DNA from: Diatrype stigma
Lineage: Eukaryota > Ascomycota > Sordariomycetes > Xylariales > Diatrypaceae
Assembly: GCA_022225965.2 (NCBI GenBank)
Contig: JAKJXP020000012.1
Location: 310,001 to 374,000 of the forward strand
Reading direction: 5' to 3'
DNA length: 64,000 nucleotides
Part shown: piece by piece, positions 43,754-54,400 of the stretch
Numbering within the stretch: the stretch's first letter is position 1
Layout: each line of letters starts with the position of its first letter
Position numbers and translations under genes: made by a program
The notes under the pieces: model-generated
Database searches by the model: none
What the model saw: the letters and a program-made list of their open reading frames with translations, nothing else
Told to the model about the DNA's origin: nothing

Positions 43754-45217
43754 ATGCCTCCCAAAAAGGCTGTCGTGGAGGACAAGGTTCTTCTAGGTCG
43801 TCCTGGCAACAACCTGAAGAGTGGTATCGTTGGTCTCGCAAACGTCGGCAAGTCGACGTTGTTCCAGGCCATTACCAAGTGCCATCTCGGTAACCCCGCC
43901 GTAGGTTCATCTGCCGTCGCCTCCGCATTCCGATCAGAGGGCTGACCAAAGAAAAAAGAACTTCCCCTATGCCACTATCGACCCAGAGGAATCCCGTGTC
44001 ATCGTCCCTGACGACCGGTACGATTGGCTCTGCGAAAAATACAAGCCCAAGTCACGAGTACCCGCACATTTAACAGTCTACGACATTGCTGGTTTGACGA
44101 GAGGTGCATCAACTGGTGCTGGTCTCGGTAATGCTTTCTTATCACACATCAGAGCCGTCGATGCCATCTTCCAGGTCGTGCGGTGTTTTGATGATGCCGA
44201 GATCATTCACGTCGAGGGTGATGTCAACCCCGTCAGAGATCTGGATATCATCGCCGAGGAACTGCGATTAAAAGACATCGAGTTCGTCGAGAAGGCTTTA
44301 GAGAACTCCAAGAAGAAGACCAGACTCGGTGGGCAGAGTTTGGAGATGAAGCGGGCGAAGGAGGACGAGGCCGTTATAGAAAAGACCCTTGCGTGGTTGA
44401 AGGATGGCAAGGATGTCCGGAAGGGCAACTGGTCTACCAGAGAGGTAAGGAAGCTTTCTTCATTTCTCATTCTTCACCACCCTCCCCTCTTTTATGATGA
44501 CAAAGGGCCATAGCGCCTGATCTAATCCCAGCTCTTCGAATGCCTCAATTAAAACAACGCTCGAGGTCATACTGTGATAAAAAACACGATCTGATAAAAG
44601 ACATCCATACATCTATTCTTACTCAACATTGCATCATTTGTTTGGTTGACTAACAATGTTACTAGGTCGAGGTTATCAACACGATGTTCCTTCTCTCCGC
44701 AAAGCCAGTAGTGTATCTGGTTAACTTGTCGGAGAGGGATTATACCCGCAAGAAGAACAAGCATCTAGCCCTCATTGCCGAGTGGATGAAGGAACACGCC
44801 GCTGGCGACCCCATCTTGCCCATCTCAGTGTCATTTGAAGAGCGATTGACAGGCTTTGCGACGGAGGAGGAAGCCGCTGAGGAATGTAAGAAGCTCGGTA
44901 TCGAGTCTGCCCTCCCTAAGGTCGTCACCACGATGCGAAAAGCGCTCCACCTTCGCAGCTTTTTCACTGTGGGTCCGGACGAAGTCAGACAGTGGACTAT
45001 CCGAGACGGCACCAAAGCACCTCAAGCTGCTGGTGTCATTCACACCGACTTTGAGAAGACCTTTATCCAGGCTGTGGTTTTCAACTTCACAATGCTCAAG
45101 GAGTTGGGTGACGAGTCCGAGGTCAAGGCCAAGGGCAAGATCATGACGAAGGGCAAGGATTATGTCGTGGATGATGGTGATATCCTACTGATCAAGGCTG
45201 GTGCTGCTAAGGGTTAA
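43754..45217 (+). CDS. OLA1: Obg-like ATPase OLA1/YchF
   Basis: Three exons, 43754-43900, 43959-44444 and 44666-45217, joined by introns of 58 and 221 nt, give 394 residues, the normal size. The G1/Walker A is GLANVGKST (27-35), then the TIDPEESRV effector region, G3 in [12 protein letters not shown], and NLSERDY in place of the GTPase NKxD motif, which marks the ATP-preferring YchF group. The C-terminal TGS-like domain carries [14 protein letters not shown] and the ending [16 protein letters not shown]1 associates with ribosomes and the proteasome and affects stress translation. An upstream frame open to 43487 is leader and was not taken as coding because homologues begin MPPKK. Confidence 0.96.
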
Positions 45218-47344
45218 GGAACCAATAGCACCCATATCTAGATCCCATCTTGCGAGCTTTTAGAGTAGCTTCGCATATAGAGATGATGAATACGAAAGAA
45301 ATAAGAATAAATTTTTGATCAAGCCGCATGGTCTTTTACTACGTGGCTGGATGGTGGGATCGGTCTAGGATCCTGTCATATGATAGCCCCGTGATTGTTG
45401 CGAACTTATAGCTCCTTCGACATGTCCTTGTCATATCAACATGATATAACTACCACTACAGCTTTGAGATGCAAAGATCAAACATACTACACCAGTAACA
45501 GTCATAACCTGTTTCAACTCTGATATCTCGTTCTTCAGGCCATGCTGGACTTTTGAGCATATCGGATCCGTCCCTATGCCATTGCAAGGTGTTGATTATG
45601 GACAGCATGGTTTAGAACACATCTATTCCCATGTTCCCTTCTGCAACATTGCTTACTCCAATCTACCATAACTAAATATACACCGACGATAACAACCCTA
45701 TTCATCCCGGCCGGGAATCCAAAAGTCCAGCATCCGATGGGCTTTTGCGCGACTAGGTAATCAAGAGAAAGAGGAGCAGAAAAATCTTTGTCTTCAAATC
45801 TCATCTCTGCCAACCAATTTACTCCTGTCCCCCCACTGGCAAGCAATCTTTACTTACTCCTTTTCCACCGCGAACACACCGATCGACGTCGAGGTCGATT
45901 ACGAATCCATCGATATCAATGATCCCCTGGCTCGTCCCGCAGGCGCTTCTGATACTTCTCCGCGAGCTGGTATCGTAGCAGCGGAAGCAGCAGCAACAGC
46001 AGCAGCAGCTCGTCCTCATCCATCCGTGCGCAGCAGCACATCGAGCATGGCATTCTCCGCCATGCCGTGCTGCACCTCGAGCCTCTATTCTTACTGTCAG
46101 CCCCTTGAGCTTCTCCTCCTTTCCATCCTCGCCCTCGTCCTCGCCGTCATCGCGTCCCCACTCTCATCCTTACCCTGACTACCCTGGTTCTCATCTTTTC
46201 CTGTTCCCCCCCTTTTTGGTGTCTGTTTTTGGGTTTGCCTTCTCTCCTTCTCCTACCCCTCTCTGTCCCTGCCTGTGGGACTGACCCTTGATCTTCAACC
46301 TCCTCATCATCCAGGAACATGATGTCGCCCAAGTTCATGCAGGTAGGTGCTCCCTGCCTTTTATAAGGTGGGCTGCGCATCGCCGTCCGGACCCGGATCG
46401 CGTTGGCATCCATCTCACGGGTGCCTTCATGCCCAGCAGCCCGCGCAGCCGTGTCTGGGAGTTGAGCGAGCACCTGCGTGAAGGAGTGGTACACGTGCCG
46501 CCTGGTCGAAGTGAGGCGCAGCTCCCCCTCCGACGACTACCAGCCCCCATCCCACTGATCATCCGTGTCAGCCTCATCGGCGTAGGTAGTGGCAGCAGCG
46601 GGTGAGGTCTACATCGATAACAGGACCTCTGGCGTTACTTGCTTTTTGCCCCTTGATAAGTATGATTATGGCATTTCTTGGAAACATCAGAGCAGCAGTA
46701 CACATGCTACCTAGTATAAATGGTATTATCAAACCACCCCTCTGCCCTCCGGAGTAGGACTTGGTGAATCTGTATGTAAACTCGATCAATGGTGGGTTAA
46801 GGGGATGATCAATTCATATGAGGGCTTGTTCGTCTTAATGATATGGCGACAGACCAGTCGCCCTGTCTCATTGCTCTCAGATCCAAGCTACTGTATTGCG
46901 CGTAGCGTGTGATCAACCGATATAAGATTAGACACCGAACATCGCATTCTGAAGACAGGTTGGGCGTGTCGAGGACATAGAGCGACCTGTAGAAGTAACT
47001 GACCTACCGTATCCCAAATATTCAATACCGCGGAGCCATACGGCGCAAATCACCGTGACGGTTGCTCGATAGCTAGAATACTTGAATTCCGAGCAGCCAT
47101 AAACTCACCGATCTTGTTTCCTGTTTCCTTCCCACTCACTTGCTATAAACACGAATCGAATTCTCGGTCATCAAAAAATTGCATAGCCTGAAGATATCAC
47201 ACCTATGAAATAGAAAATTGTCTTGTATAATACAGCGGCCCTCCAGATGATCAGCTCCTGCACATGGTACAGGATGCTCTTTTACCAATCACTAACTAGA
47301 CCACCCTCTTCTCACCTTCTACCCCCCTACTCCCACCGCCAAAT
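45218..47344. other. Intergenic region with possible coding remnants on the minus strand
   Basis: No clear gene. Between about 45830 and 46610 the minus strand has protein-like fragments: AEKYQKRLRDEPGIIDIDG near 45900, an acidic EDEGEDGKEEKLKGL near 46110 and SFTQVLAQLPDTAARAAGHE near 46450. Stops separate them, and I could not build a single spliced frame. A CAG/CTG triplet run is at 45980-46008. Confidence 0.3.
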
Positions 47345-47705
47345 CGTAGTCTTCTCCACGGGCTTCCTCGCAACCCACTCCGGTTTACCGGTGTCTCCTC
47401 GTCTTCGTAGCCGACCGCCACGCCGCACAGGACGACCAAGTCCTCCTATCCCTCCCCTCTCTTCCTCTTGGACCCCCACCTCACTGCGCACGACGTCCGG
47501 AAACCCCGCGATGGCGACCTGCGCGCAGCTGCCCACGCCGGTTTCGGCCAACACCAACAGCAGCTTCCGGAGGCACCTACCAACATGCCGACCGACGTCC
47601 AGCAGAGGAGCGCTGTCGGCAACCCGCCTCGAGCAGCAGCCGGCTCGCGCACACGATAAGCGCGACTGGCGCCCCCGATGAACCGGTAGGTAGTTGCGCT
47701 CCGCA
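47345..47705 (-). pseudogene. Decayed nitroreductase-family gene fragment
   Basis: Read on the minus strand, nitroreductase blocks appear in the correct order but in different frames. GAPVALIVCASR lies near 47670, SAPLLDVG near 47610, LVLAETGVGSCAQVAIAGF and PDVVRSEVG at 47480-47555, and LVVLCGVAVGYEDEETPVNR at 47380-47440. Together they are the C-terminal half of an FMN-dependent nitroreductase that reduces nitro or quinone compounds. At least three frame changes, and no recognised N-terminal half, show it is not functional. It is GC-rich like several genes nearby, so it does not look RIP-mutated. Confidence 0.65.
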
Positions 47706-48748
47706 GCAATGCCACGGCGCGGCCCGCGCTACATCATCCCGCGCCATCCCGCGCCCCTCCTACCGCACTACATATATATCCGTACGTGCATGGTATCATG
47801 TTATCTACGTCGTCTGTTAGCCTGTCGCAGAAGCGGTAAGCAGCACTGTAATGCGAAAGGCCCCGGGGAAACGAGTCAATGTCTTAGGTGTTGATCCTCC
47901 GGGCCGCCACGTTTACCGACTATTATCTGATATTGCCGCTATCACTGGCGAAGGCAACTGTTAGACAAACTACCACCTACACTTGATGAGAGAGCGCCCA
48001 TTCCGTCGCTGAAAGCATGCTGAGTGAAGATGAGGCTCGGTGCTCCGGTGTGCCTATGCAACGAGCGGTGGGCGGTATGCATGGATTGAGAACTGAGATA
48101 GCCATGTGATAACCGGACACCCAGATACATATCCAGATAGCCGGGCATGCATCAACTTACCTTCTCTAGTTACTAGTTGATTGACCAACCATTGATAGTA
48201 GCCATAATGTTTCAAGAGGTAAGAACGTGATACTTGTTTACCTGGCACTCAGTATCAAGCAGTGATGCTTCTCAACTTGAGCGGATAGATGTTCGTCTGG
48301 TTGACTGACAGCTATCAATCCCCCACCAAGCTGAATGAAATAGGGGGAGGGGTAGGGGGTCAATTATTACCAAGCGCTACTGTAGGTCTTCGGCATAAGA
48401 CGGACTTGACTGTCTTGCAACAACACGACCTAGGAACGTAACGCCTGCCAATCTTCATCATGTTCATCTCTCCGTTTCCGCTTCGAAGCCCAATTCCACC
48501 GTCATGTACAATAGTTAGCTATCGCTTCGCACTCTTCGCCGTGGCAGACTATAGGATAGCTGCGATAAACTAATGATGAAATAACCATCACTCCAGCGCT
48601 ATACCTAGGTGATAATCTAACGTTAGCTCGGCACATTTTCGGATAAACACACGATCATCACCAACAAAACAAGATCTAGCTAGCTCGTCGGGTCGAGGGC
48701 CATGTAAAACTATTAGCGAAAATTCGTCAACAGTCACAAGAACAACCA
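47706..48748. other. Intergenic region
   Basis: Nothing recognised before the tRNA-His gene. Confidence 0.4.
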
Positions 48749-48820
48749 GCGGCTGTCGTATAGTGGTTAGTACATCACGTTGTGGCCGTGAAAACTTGAG
48801 TTCGATTCTCAACAGCCGCA
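48749..48820 (+). tRNA. tRNA-His (GTG)
   Basis: A 72-nt intronless cloverleaf. The acceptor arms GCGGCTG and CAGCCGC pair fully, the D arm contains AGTGGTTAGT, the anticodon stem TCACG/CGTGA encloses TTGTGGC with anticodon GTG, and the T arm is TTGAG-TTCGATT-CTCAA. The discriminator is A. As usual the extra 5' G is not encoded. A T-run at 48822-48827 ends Pol III transcription. Confidence 0.95.
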
Positions 48821-48821
48821 A

Positions 48822-48827
48822 TTTTTT
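48822..48827 (+). terminator. Pol III terminator of tRNA-His
   Basis: Six T residues start two bases after the tRNA 3' end. Confidence 0.75.
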
Positions 48828-48992
48828 GATGTTTCCTTCTCTTTTTGCTCCTCGGCGCCCCCTATCATACATCATTCGCTGCGGATATATATATTTTCGG
48901 GCCTTTCATATCATCGGCGTCGCTTTGGTGGGTGACAATCGCTACTTGCAACAAGCTTTGGAGGTAAACGTTAAGGTAAACGGTAAGAAGTC

Positions 48993-49044
48993 AATGTCAA
49001 CGTCCAATGTCAACGTCCAATGTCAACGTCCAATGTCAACGTCA
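48993..49044. repeat. Tandem 13-bp repeat, four copies
   Basis: AATGTCAACGTCC is repeated head to tail four times; only the last base of the final copy differs. Confidence 0.9.
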
Positions 49045-49563
49045 CCATAGTCCTTCTATGCAAGCAAGTGCTTGATCCAAACATACTCACGCACAGAAAG
49101 ACTACGTACGATCTAACTAGGTAACTGTTAGAGCCAGGGAACCAGCAGAGCTTAACGAAGTTGTTTGCGACCCAGTTCTTTGCGTCTGTTGGGTAAGCCC
49201 AAGCCCCCTCGACCACCTCTGGTTACCAAGCAGTCGTCCCGGATGAACACAAACATGCGATGAAGCCAAGTGTATAAGCGAACATGTATTATAATATTTT
49301 CTCATTGATTCGAACAATTATTTCCGTTATATAAAAAACTCCAACCCGATGATGCAACCAATAAACCAACCAACCAGTCCGCCCGACCCAACATAACTAA
49401 GCGTCATTCATTCATGCCTCATTACTTAGACCACCCCCTCAACCCACCCAACCCATTCATCCATCCACTCACTCATTCATTATCTATCTGCGCACAGGGA
49501 AGCAATTCCAAACCTGGAACCAGCCAGGATTGTCTTTGAACTCTTCTCTTCAAGTCGGGCTGA
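49045..49563. other. Intergenic region
   Basis: Nothing recognised; it is the 3' flank of the next minus-strand gene. Confidence 0.4.
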
Positions 49564-51369
49564 TTAACAGCCCCCGTACCGCACCCCCCTCTTGCCCAGC
49601 TCCTTCCGACCGACCGGGTCCTCGGGCAGCACCCAGCCCCTCGCGCGCTTCGCCTCCCGCTTCTCCGCCAGCTGCGGCTGCGGCATCCACTCGTCGCGCG
49701 GCATGGCCTTGCGGCGGGTGCCCTCGGCGGGGGCGCCGATGTCGGCCTTCCAGGGCGCGTGGCCCGGGGCCTCGTCGCCGGCGAGCATGCAGAGGCCCCA
49801 GAGGGCGAGGCAGGCCGTGAACGGCGTCCTCTCCTCCTCCTCCTCCTCGTTGTCGTCTTCCTCGTAGTCGCCAGACGCAGCGGCGTTCAGCTGCACGCTG
49901 GTGACCTCGAGGTAGCCGAAGTGCGGGGTGGCCTCGCCGCCGTTGCGGACGACGACGAGCTCGATCTCGGTCAGGATGAAGCCGTAGCGGGTGCCGTGCT
50001 CGCGCATGGCGTGGTGCAGGTGCGCGAGCCCGCGCAGGTACTCGACGCGCTTGACGTTGCCCTCGACGCGCATGCCCGTGTTGAAGCGGTCGAAGCTCTT
50101 GACGAGCCCCACCACGCGCGCCGTCGGCTTGCCGCCGAAGATGGCCGCCGCCGTCGACGACTCGCCCGCCGCGTTGGCCACGAAGAGGTTCTCGCTGGCG
50201 GCAGCACCGCCACCACCCGCCAGCGCCTTGGGCGACGGCGAGGGCACCGAGAACTGCAGCGGCCGCTGCGACGACAGCGCGAGCGCCGCGTTCAGCTTCG
50301 GCAGGTAGTACGACGCGTAGATGCCGTGAAGCGCCGCCTCGGTCTCCGGGTGCCGCGCGCTGCTGCCGCCGGCCATCATCGTGGTGGGCTGCTGCAGGAG
50401 CGGCTGCGGCACGGGGCAGTGCAGCAGCGGGGACGCGCCCGGGAGCGACAGGATCGTGTTCAGGTTGAAGGAGGACCAGGGCCGCACCTGCCGCACGTCC
50501 CACCAGAAGTGCTTGGTGTTGGGGTCGCGCAGCGGGAAGGAGATGGTGCGGACCAGGGACGGCGCCGGGTTGGACGTGGTGAGGTAGCGCATGAGCGTGG
50601 TGGAGGGGGTGGGGGTGCAGGTGGCCATGGTAGGCATAGGGTCCGGAGTCGGGGTCGAGCAGCCTAGGCTCAGGGGGGAGGGCGCCCGGGGCGCGAAGCT
50701 GTTGTTGTACGTGGACATGTACTGCTGCTGCAGCTCAGGGGACGGCTGGCACTGCTGGGGGACGGCCGCCGGGACATACGTGGGCATCTGACGGTAGGTG
50801 GGGAAGCCGTACTTCTCCAGGGCCGAGCCGTCGAGGCTCACTGTCGAAGCACGACGGGTGTGGGCGGCGCTGCTATCCTGGGGGAAGGTGATGGGGGAGC
50901 ACAGCAGCGATTGGGAAAGACCACTGCCACTGTCCTCGCTACCGCCGTTGGGGGCGAAGGAGTAGTTGGAGAAGTGGCTCAGCGTCTCCGGGTTGGTGAA
51001 GCTCCGGTTGTGCGCGGGGCGGAAGGCGGAGCTCTGGCGCCGGGGCTTTGGGGCGGCGGGAGTGGGCGATCTTCTGACTCGCTTGGGCGGTGGCGCGGGC
51101 GCCGGCGAGTCGATGGCCTGGTCCTGGGAGCGGATCTTGGGCAGCAGGATGGGGCCGTGTTGCCGCACGGGCGGCGGGGACCGCGACGGCGTGGTGAAGC
51201 GCGTGCTGATCGAGTCGGAGGGCGATGACTCGGTGGTGGAGCAGAAGGAACCATACGAGCTTGAGCGAGCGTGCCCCGGGTTGTAGGGCATCTGGAAGAA
51301 GGACGGGTCAAAGGAGAAGCTCGGCGGGGTGGCCGGCTCGCATGTGGGGAAGATGAAGTCAAAAGTCAT
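49564..51369 (-). CDS. Fungal hypothetical protein, Ser/Pro-rich N-terminus
   Basis: A 601-codon frame. Residues 1-280 are low-complexity, rich in Ser, Pro and Thr, with basic patches (PPKRVRRSPTP) that could be nuclear signals. The conserved-looking core starts around TKHFWWDVRQVRPWSSFN, continues with ALHGIYASYYLPKLNAAL and a repeat-like VKRVEYLRGLAHLHHAM, and ends with an acidic run (DYEEDDNEEEEEE) and a basic C-terminus. I recognise the WWD-type core only as a conserved ascomycete protein of unknown role. A regulator is plausible from the composition and the 5-kb gene-free upstream region, but this is inference. A probable 5' UTR intron lies at 51375-51453. Confidence 0.75.
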   Translation of the reverse strand: MTFDFIFPTCEPATPPSFSFDPSFFQMPYNPGHARSSSYGSFCSTTESSPSDSISTRFTTPSRSPPPVRQHGPILLPKIRSQDQAIDSPAPAPPPKRVRRSPTPAAPKPRRQSSAFRPAHNRSFTNPETLSHFSNYSFAPNGGSEDSGSGLSQSLLCSPITFPQDSSAAHTRRASTVSLDGSALEKYGFPTYRQMPTYVPAAVPQQCQPSPELQQQYMSTYNNSFAPRAPSPLSLGCSTPTPDPMPTMATCTPTPSTTLMRYLTTSNPAPSLVRTISFPLRDPNTKHFWWDVRQVRPWSSFNLNTILSLPGASPLLHCPVPQPLLQQPTTMMAGGSSARHPETEAALHGIYASYYLPKLNAALALSSQRPLQFSVPSPSPKALAGGGGAAASENLFVANAAGESSTAAAIFGGKPTARVVGLVKSFDRFNTGMRVEGNVKRVEYLRGLAHLHHAMREHGTRYGFILTEIELVVVRNGGEATPHFGYLEVTSVQLNAAASGDYEEDDNEEEEEERTPFTACLALWGLCMLAGDEAPGHAPWKADIGAPAEGTRRKAMPRDEWMPQPQLAEKREAKRARGWVLPEDPVGRKELGKRGVRYGGC

Positions 51370-51374
51370 GTCTG

Positions 51375-51453
51375 CTGCCAGACTATAATGGACATATTCT
51401 TGTTAGTAGCTGAAGCTCTCTGTTTCCGTCATTCGAGGAGAATCTGCACTCAC
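51375..51453 (-). promoter_or_regulatory. Probable 5' UTR intron that remodels an upstream ORF
   Basis: Minus strand: donor GTGAGTGC at 51453, branch CTAAC and acceptor GGCAG at 51375 (or CAGCAG at 51372). An upstream ATG at 51461 reads three codons then TGA if the intron is kept. After splicing the upstream ORF stops inside codons 3-4 of the main frame, thus overlapping its start. Confidence 0.45.
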
Positions 51454-54400
51454 GTAGCCATGTTGATGGATATAGGGGATGTTCTCGTACACACACGAGA
51501 ACGGATTATGTATTATGAAACAAAAAACGAACAGGAGGGCCAGCTCCTTGGGGACTTTAGACGACGGGATATGTACGAGGATGGGAGGAAAACCTGCTGT
51601 GAAGCAAAGAGGGAACCTAGGTCGCTTGCTGAGCGGCCTACCCTGCGGATAGTCTAAAGAGTATGAGATAAAGAAAAGCCGAGTAAGGAAAAGATGCAAT
51701 TGGGACTGAAGCTTGAGACTGACGAACGGAGACGGAAAGGGACAGGTCGAAGAGGAGGAGGATGTTGGTGCCTCTTATCCTCGAAATGGATGGCCCACGA
51801 TGTCCGGCTGGCCAGACGCACAATCAGCGCGGTATAGCCCACTCGGGCCATAATAGGGTTCGCTGATGATGTATTGTCTTGCGAATCCAGACGAGCACCG
51901 ACCTGAAACAAGACCGCAATGCGGCTACTGGAGCTACTGGCCGAAAGTATTCCTGTACATCGTCCATGTATACTGCCGTTTATCGTGTAAAGTGAGAGCC
52001 GGGAATGGTTCTAGTATTCTGCAGGCAGGCCTTGGGCTGCGTCGATGGACCCATCTGGCGCGATGGTCATGGTAAGGCATTGTACCACTATGTAGACAGG
52101 CCTTGCAATGGGCCGCGTTGGGCATGTCGAAAGTCGTCCCGTCTGCTGCCGTTGAGCTTAAAGTTGCATGCAAGACAAGGCCAGTACGTACTTCCCTATC
52201 CCTACTCACCACCAAAATAGCTCCATCGAATGATACTACGTAGTGAGATATCTTGATATCTGGTAACTAGGGTCTAAGTCGTGTGGGGCTATGGAGATGG
52301 AACTCTCCCGTCAAGACTGCGCTTCAAGACATCCACCCTATCCTGCCATGTGCGGCTATAGCAAGCCAGCCAGCCAGGGTCAGGGGGCGTAGTAGCGTGC
52401 CTACGTCTAGCATATAGTCCCTGGCACTGTGATGCCCTCCTTTATCTGCATGCGAAGCACAGTATCTGGTTGATGATCTAACTCAGATCCGACCCCATCT
52501 GCACCTACACGCCCGCCTATCAGATCCCAAGCCTCTAGGGTCTCATTGTATAATGGCTGTTCTCAACACTCACTGGATGCTGCCCGCTTCAGTCACTTCA
52601 GTCTACCTGGGTCGTCATTTGCCATTTGCTAACCCATACAACCGATGTTCCCATTACAGCAATGCCCCAGTGCCACAATACTACCTACTTCGTACAGTCT
52701 CCTCTATTGTTTTCCCTTCCAAGGATAAGGAACCGCGGGACCGCCTGTACCACGACGCTACCACGGGTATTGGGTATTGTGGTACCGAAGGGCCCAGTGA
52801 TCGCTGCAGGCGGTTATGACTCATTCAGAAATAGACACATCGACTTGCATTGTGCATTAGCTCGACATCTCTTTTTCTTTCTTTCTTCATTCGGCTGGTG
52901 TGGGCCCCTTCCAGAGTCACATCCCAGCACTCAACCCCGGACGACGATCCCCAGGGCTGGTATAGGTGGATATCCAGACCTACTATGTACTACGTGCTCC
53001 CTTACACGTATACGCGTGGGATTCTGCTCTATCGACGCGATGTGAACGGGAGGATCGCGACTGGGCGCGATAGGATAAACCACTGCGCGCATTTGCGCTG
53101 CCACGGCGAGCGAAGGACAAAAGTCGCGGCAGTGTCGCGACGCCTGCGACGGGTTTCTACCGCCCCAATCCGCACCGCCTCCCCCGGATAGTTCTCGCAC
53201 CGCCCGAGGAAATAATCGCCCGGTTGCGCGCAGTCGCTGCCCATTGCCGCGCACTCTGCTGAGTATTGTGCCACAAGACGAGAGGTTCTTCGGCCGTTGA
53301 CTAGCCTGGCGTCAGTCTCAAGGCCAGTCGCAGGCCCGGTCCCGGCGTCCTCCTGACCTTACATAGTACCCCTTTCAACATTCGCTATTAAATGTGTCCT
53401 TCTGCCGCTTCATTTGCGGTTGTTGCGCTTGCTGAGACGGGGAAGCGATTAATCCGCCCTTCATTTCCTCGCTTCCTTGTCTCTATGTAGGTATGGCATC
53501 ATTGGGTACTTAGCAGCACTACTATTTTTGTATGATCTACGCAAGTAAATCAATGGGGCCCCCAAATTTCTGTAGCGAGCGGCTATTAAAATGAAGATGA
53601 GCCCCGGGTACGTGCCGGCGACCGAGATCGCAAGACGCTGCTGCTGAGGCTGCTGTAATAAGGCGCCCCATAACTAACCGCGATCGATTCTCCCCGCCTG
53701 GCGGCTATGTCTAACATTACGCTCTGAACATCACGCGGGTGGGTGGTGCGCCACAGCTGCACTGACGAGGCTTTGCCTGGGTGCCTGCCTGTATAGAGGA
53801 CTAGAGGTAGCATTCATGGCGTCAAAGCCAGCCCCCTTTCCGGCATCCGTGAGACAAGCGCTTCTCGCTACCGCCCAGGCGCCGCAGAGCTTACTAGCTG
53901 TCTCGGCCGGCTGACGACTTTCACCGGTGGGTAAACCCCCCTCGGAGATTATCGTCAGCTCACAAGTTACCAGGCCCCAGCCCCGGCCGGGCGTCGTGCC
54001 ATCCATCCGCCCGGAACAGCTGGATAGGAATGCAGTCGTAGTCGTAATGACCCTTAATATTAGGAACAATGGCGAGTATAGTAAGTACACAGGTGGTAGC
54101 AGAGCAGGCGCGAGGCGCGAGGCGGCGCAGCTGTTCGGAAGCCGCCGCTCCGGCATTGCAGGTAGTAGTAATAGTAGTAGAAAAGGGAGAATCACTTCTA
54201 TATGAGGCGGCGGCTGTAGAAATTGCCGCGGACCCCAAGGGAACCCAAGCAGCGGCAGAGCGGATAGTTAGCCGTCATAGTAAATTACCGCTATGTGCCC
54301 TACGGCGCACACAATACAGACAACGCCCTCCCCTACAGACGTCCTATAACTACGTCCTCTACAGTATCTGCAATATGGGGGGGATAGGTATACATCCATG

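Noticed and set aside
43487..43945. 152-codon frame including the start of OLA1
   Set aside because: It runs through the CT-rich leader and then into intron 1; homologues begin at MPPKK (43754).
49759..50667. 302-codon frame antisense to the Ser/Pro-rich protein gene
   Set aside because: Same GC3 artefact; low-complexity Arg/Ala/Val sequence.
53029..53274. 81-codon frame starting MAQYSAECAAMGSDC, possible Cys-rich peptide
   Set aside because: No signal peptide, no splice partner and basic low-information tail; chance frame in a GC-rich stretch.
53731..54195. 154-codon minus-strand frame with a hydrophobic start, possible secreted protein
   Set aside because: Leucine run comes from a GTA/GCA repeat; no family motif, and overlapping frames on both strands look equally good.
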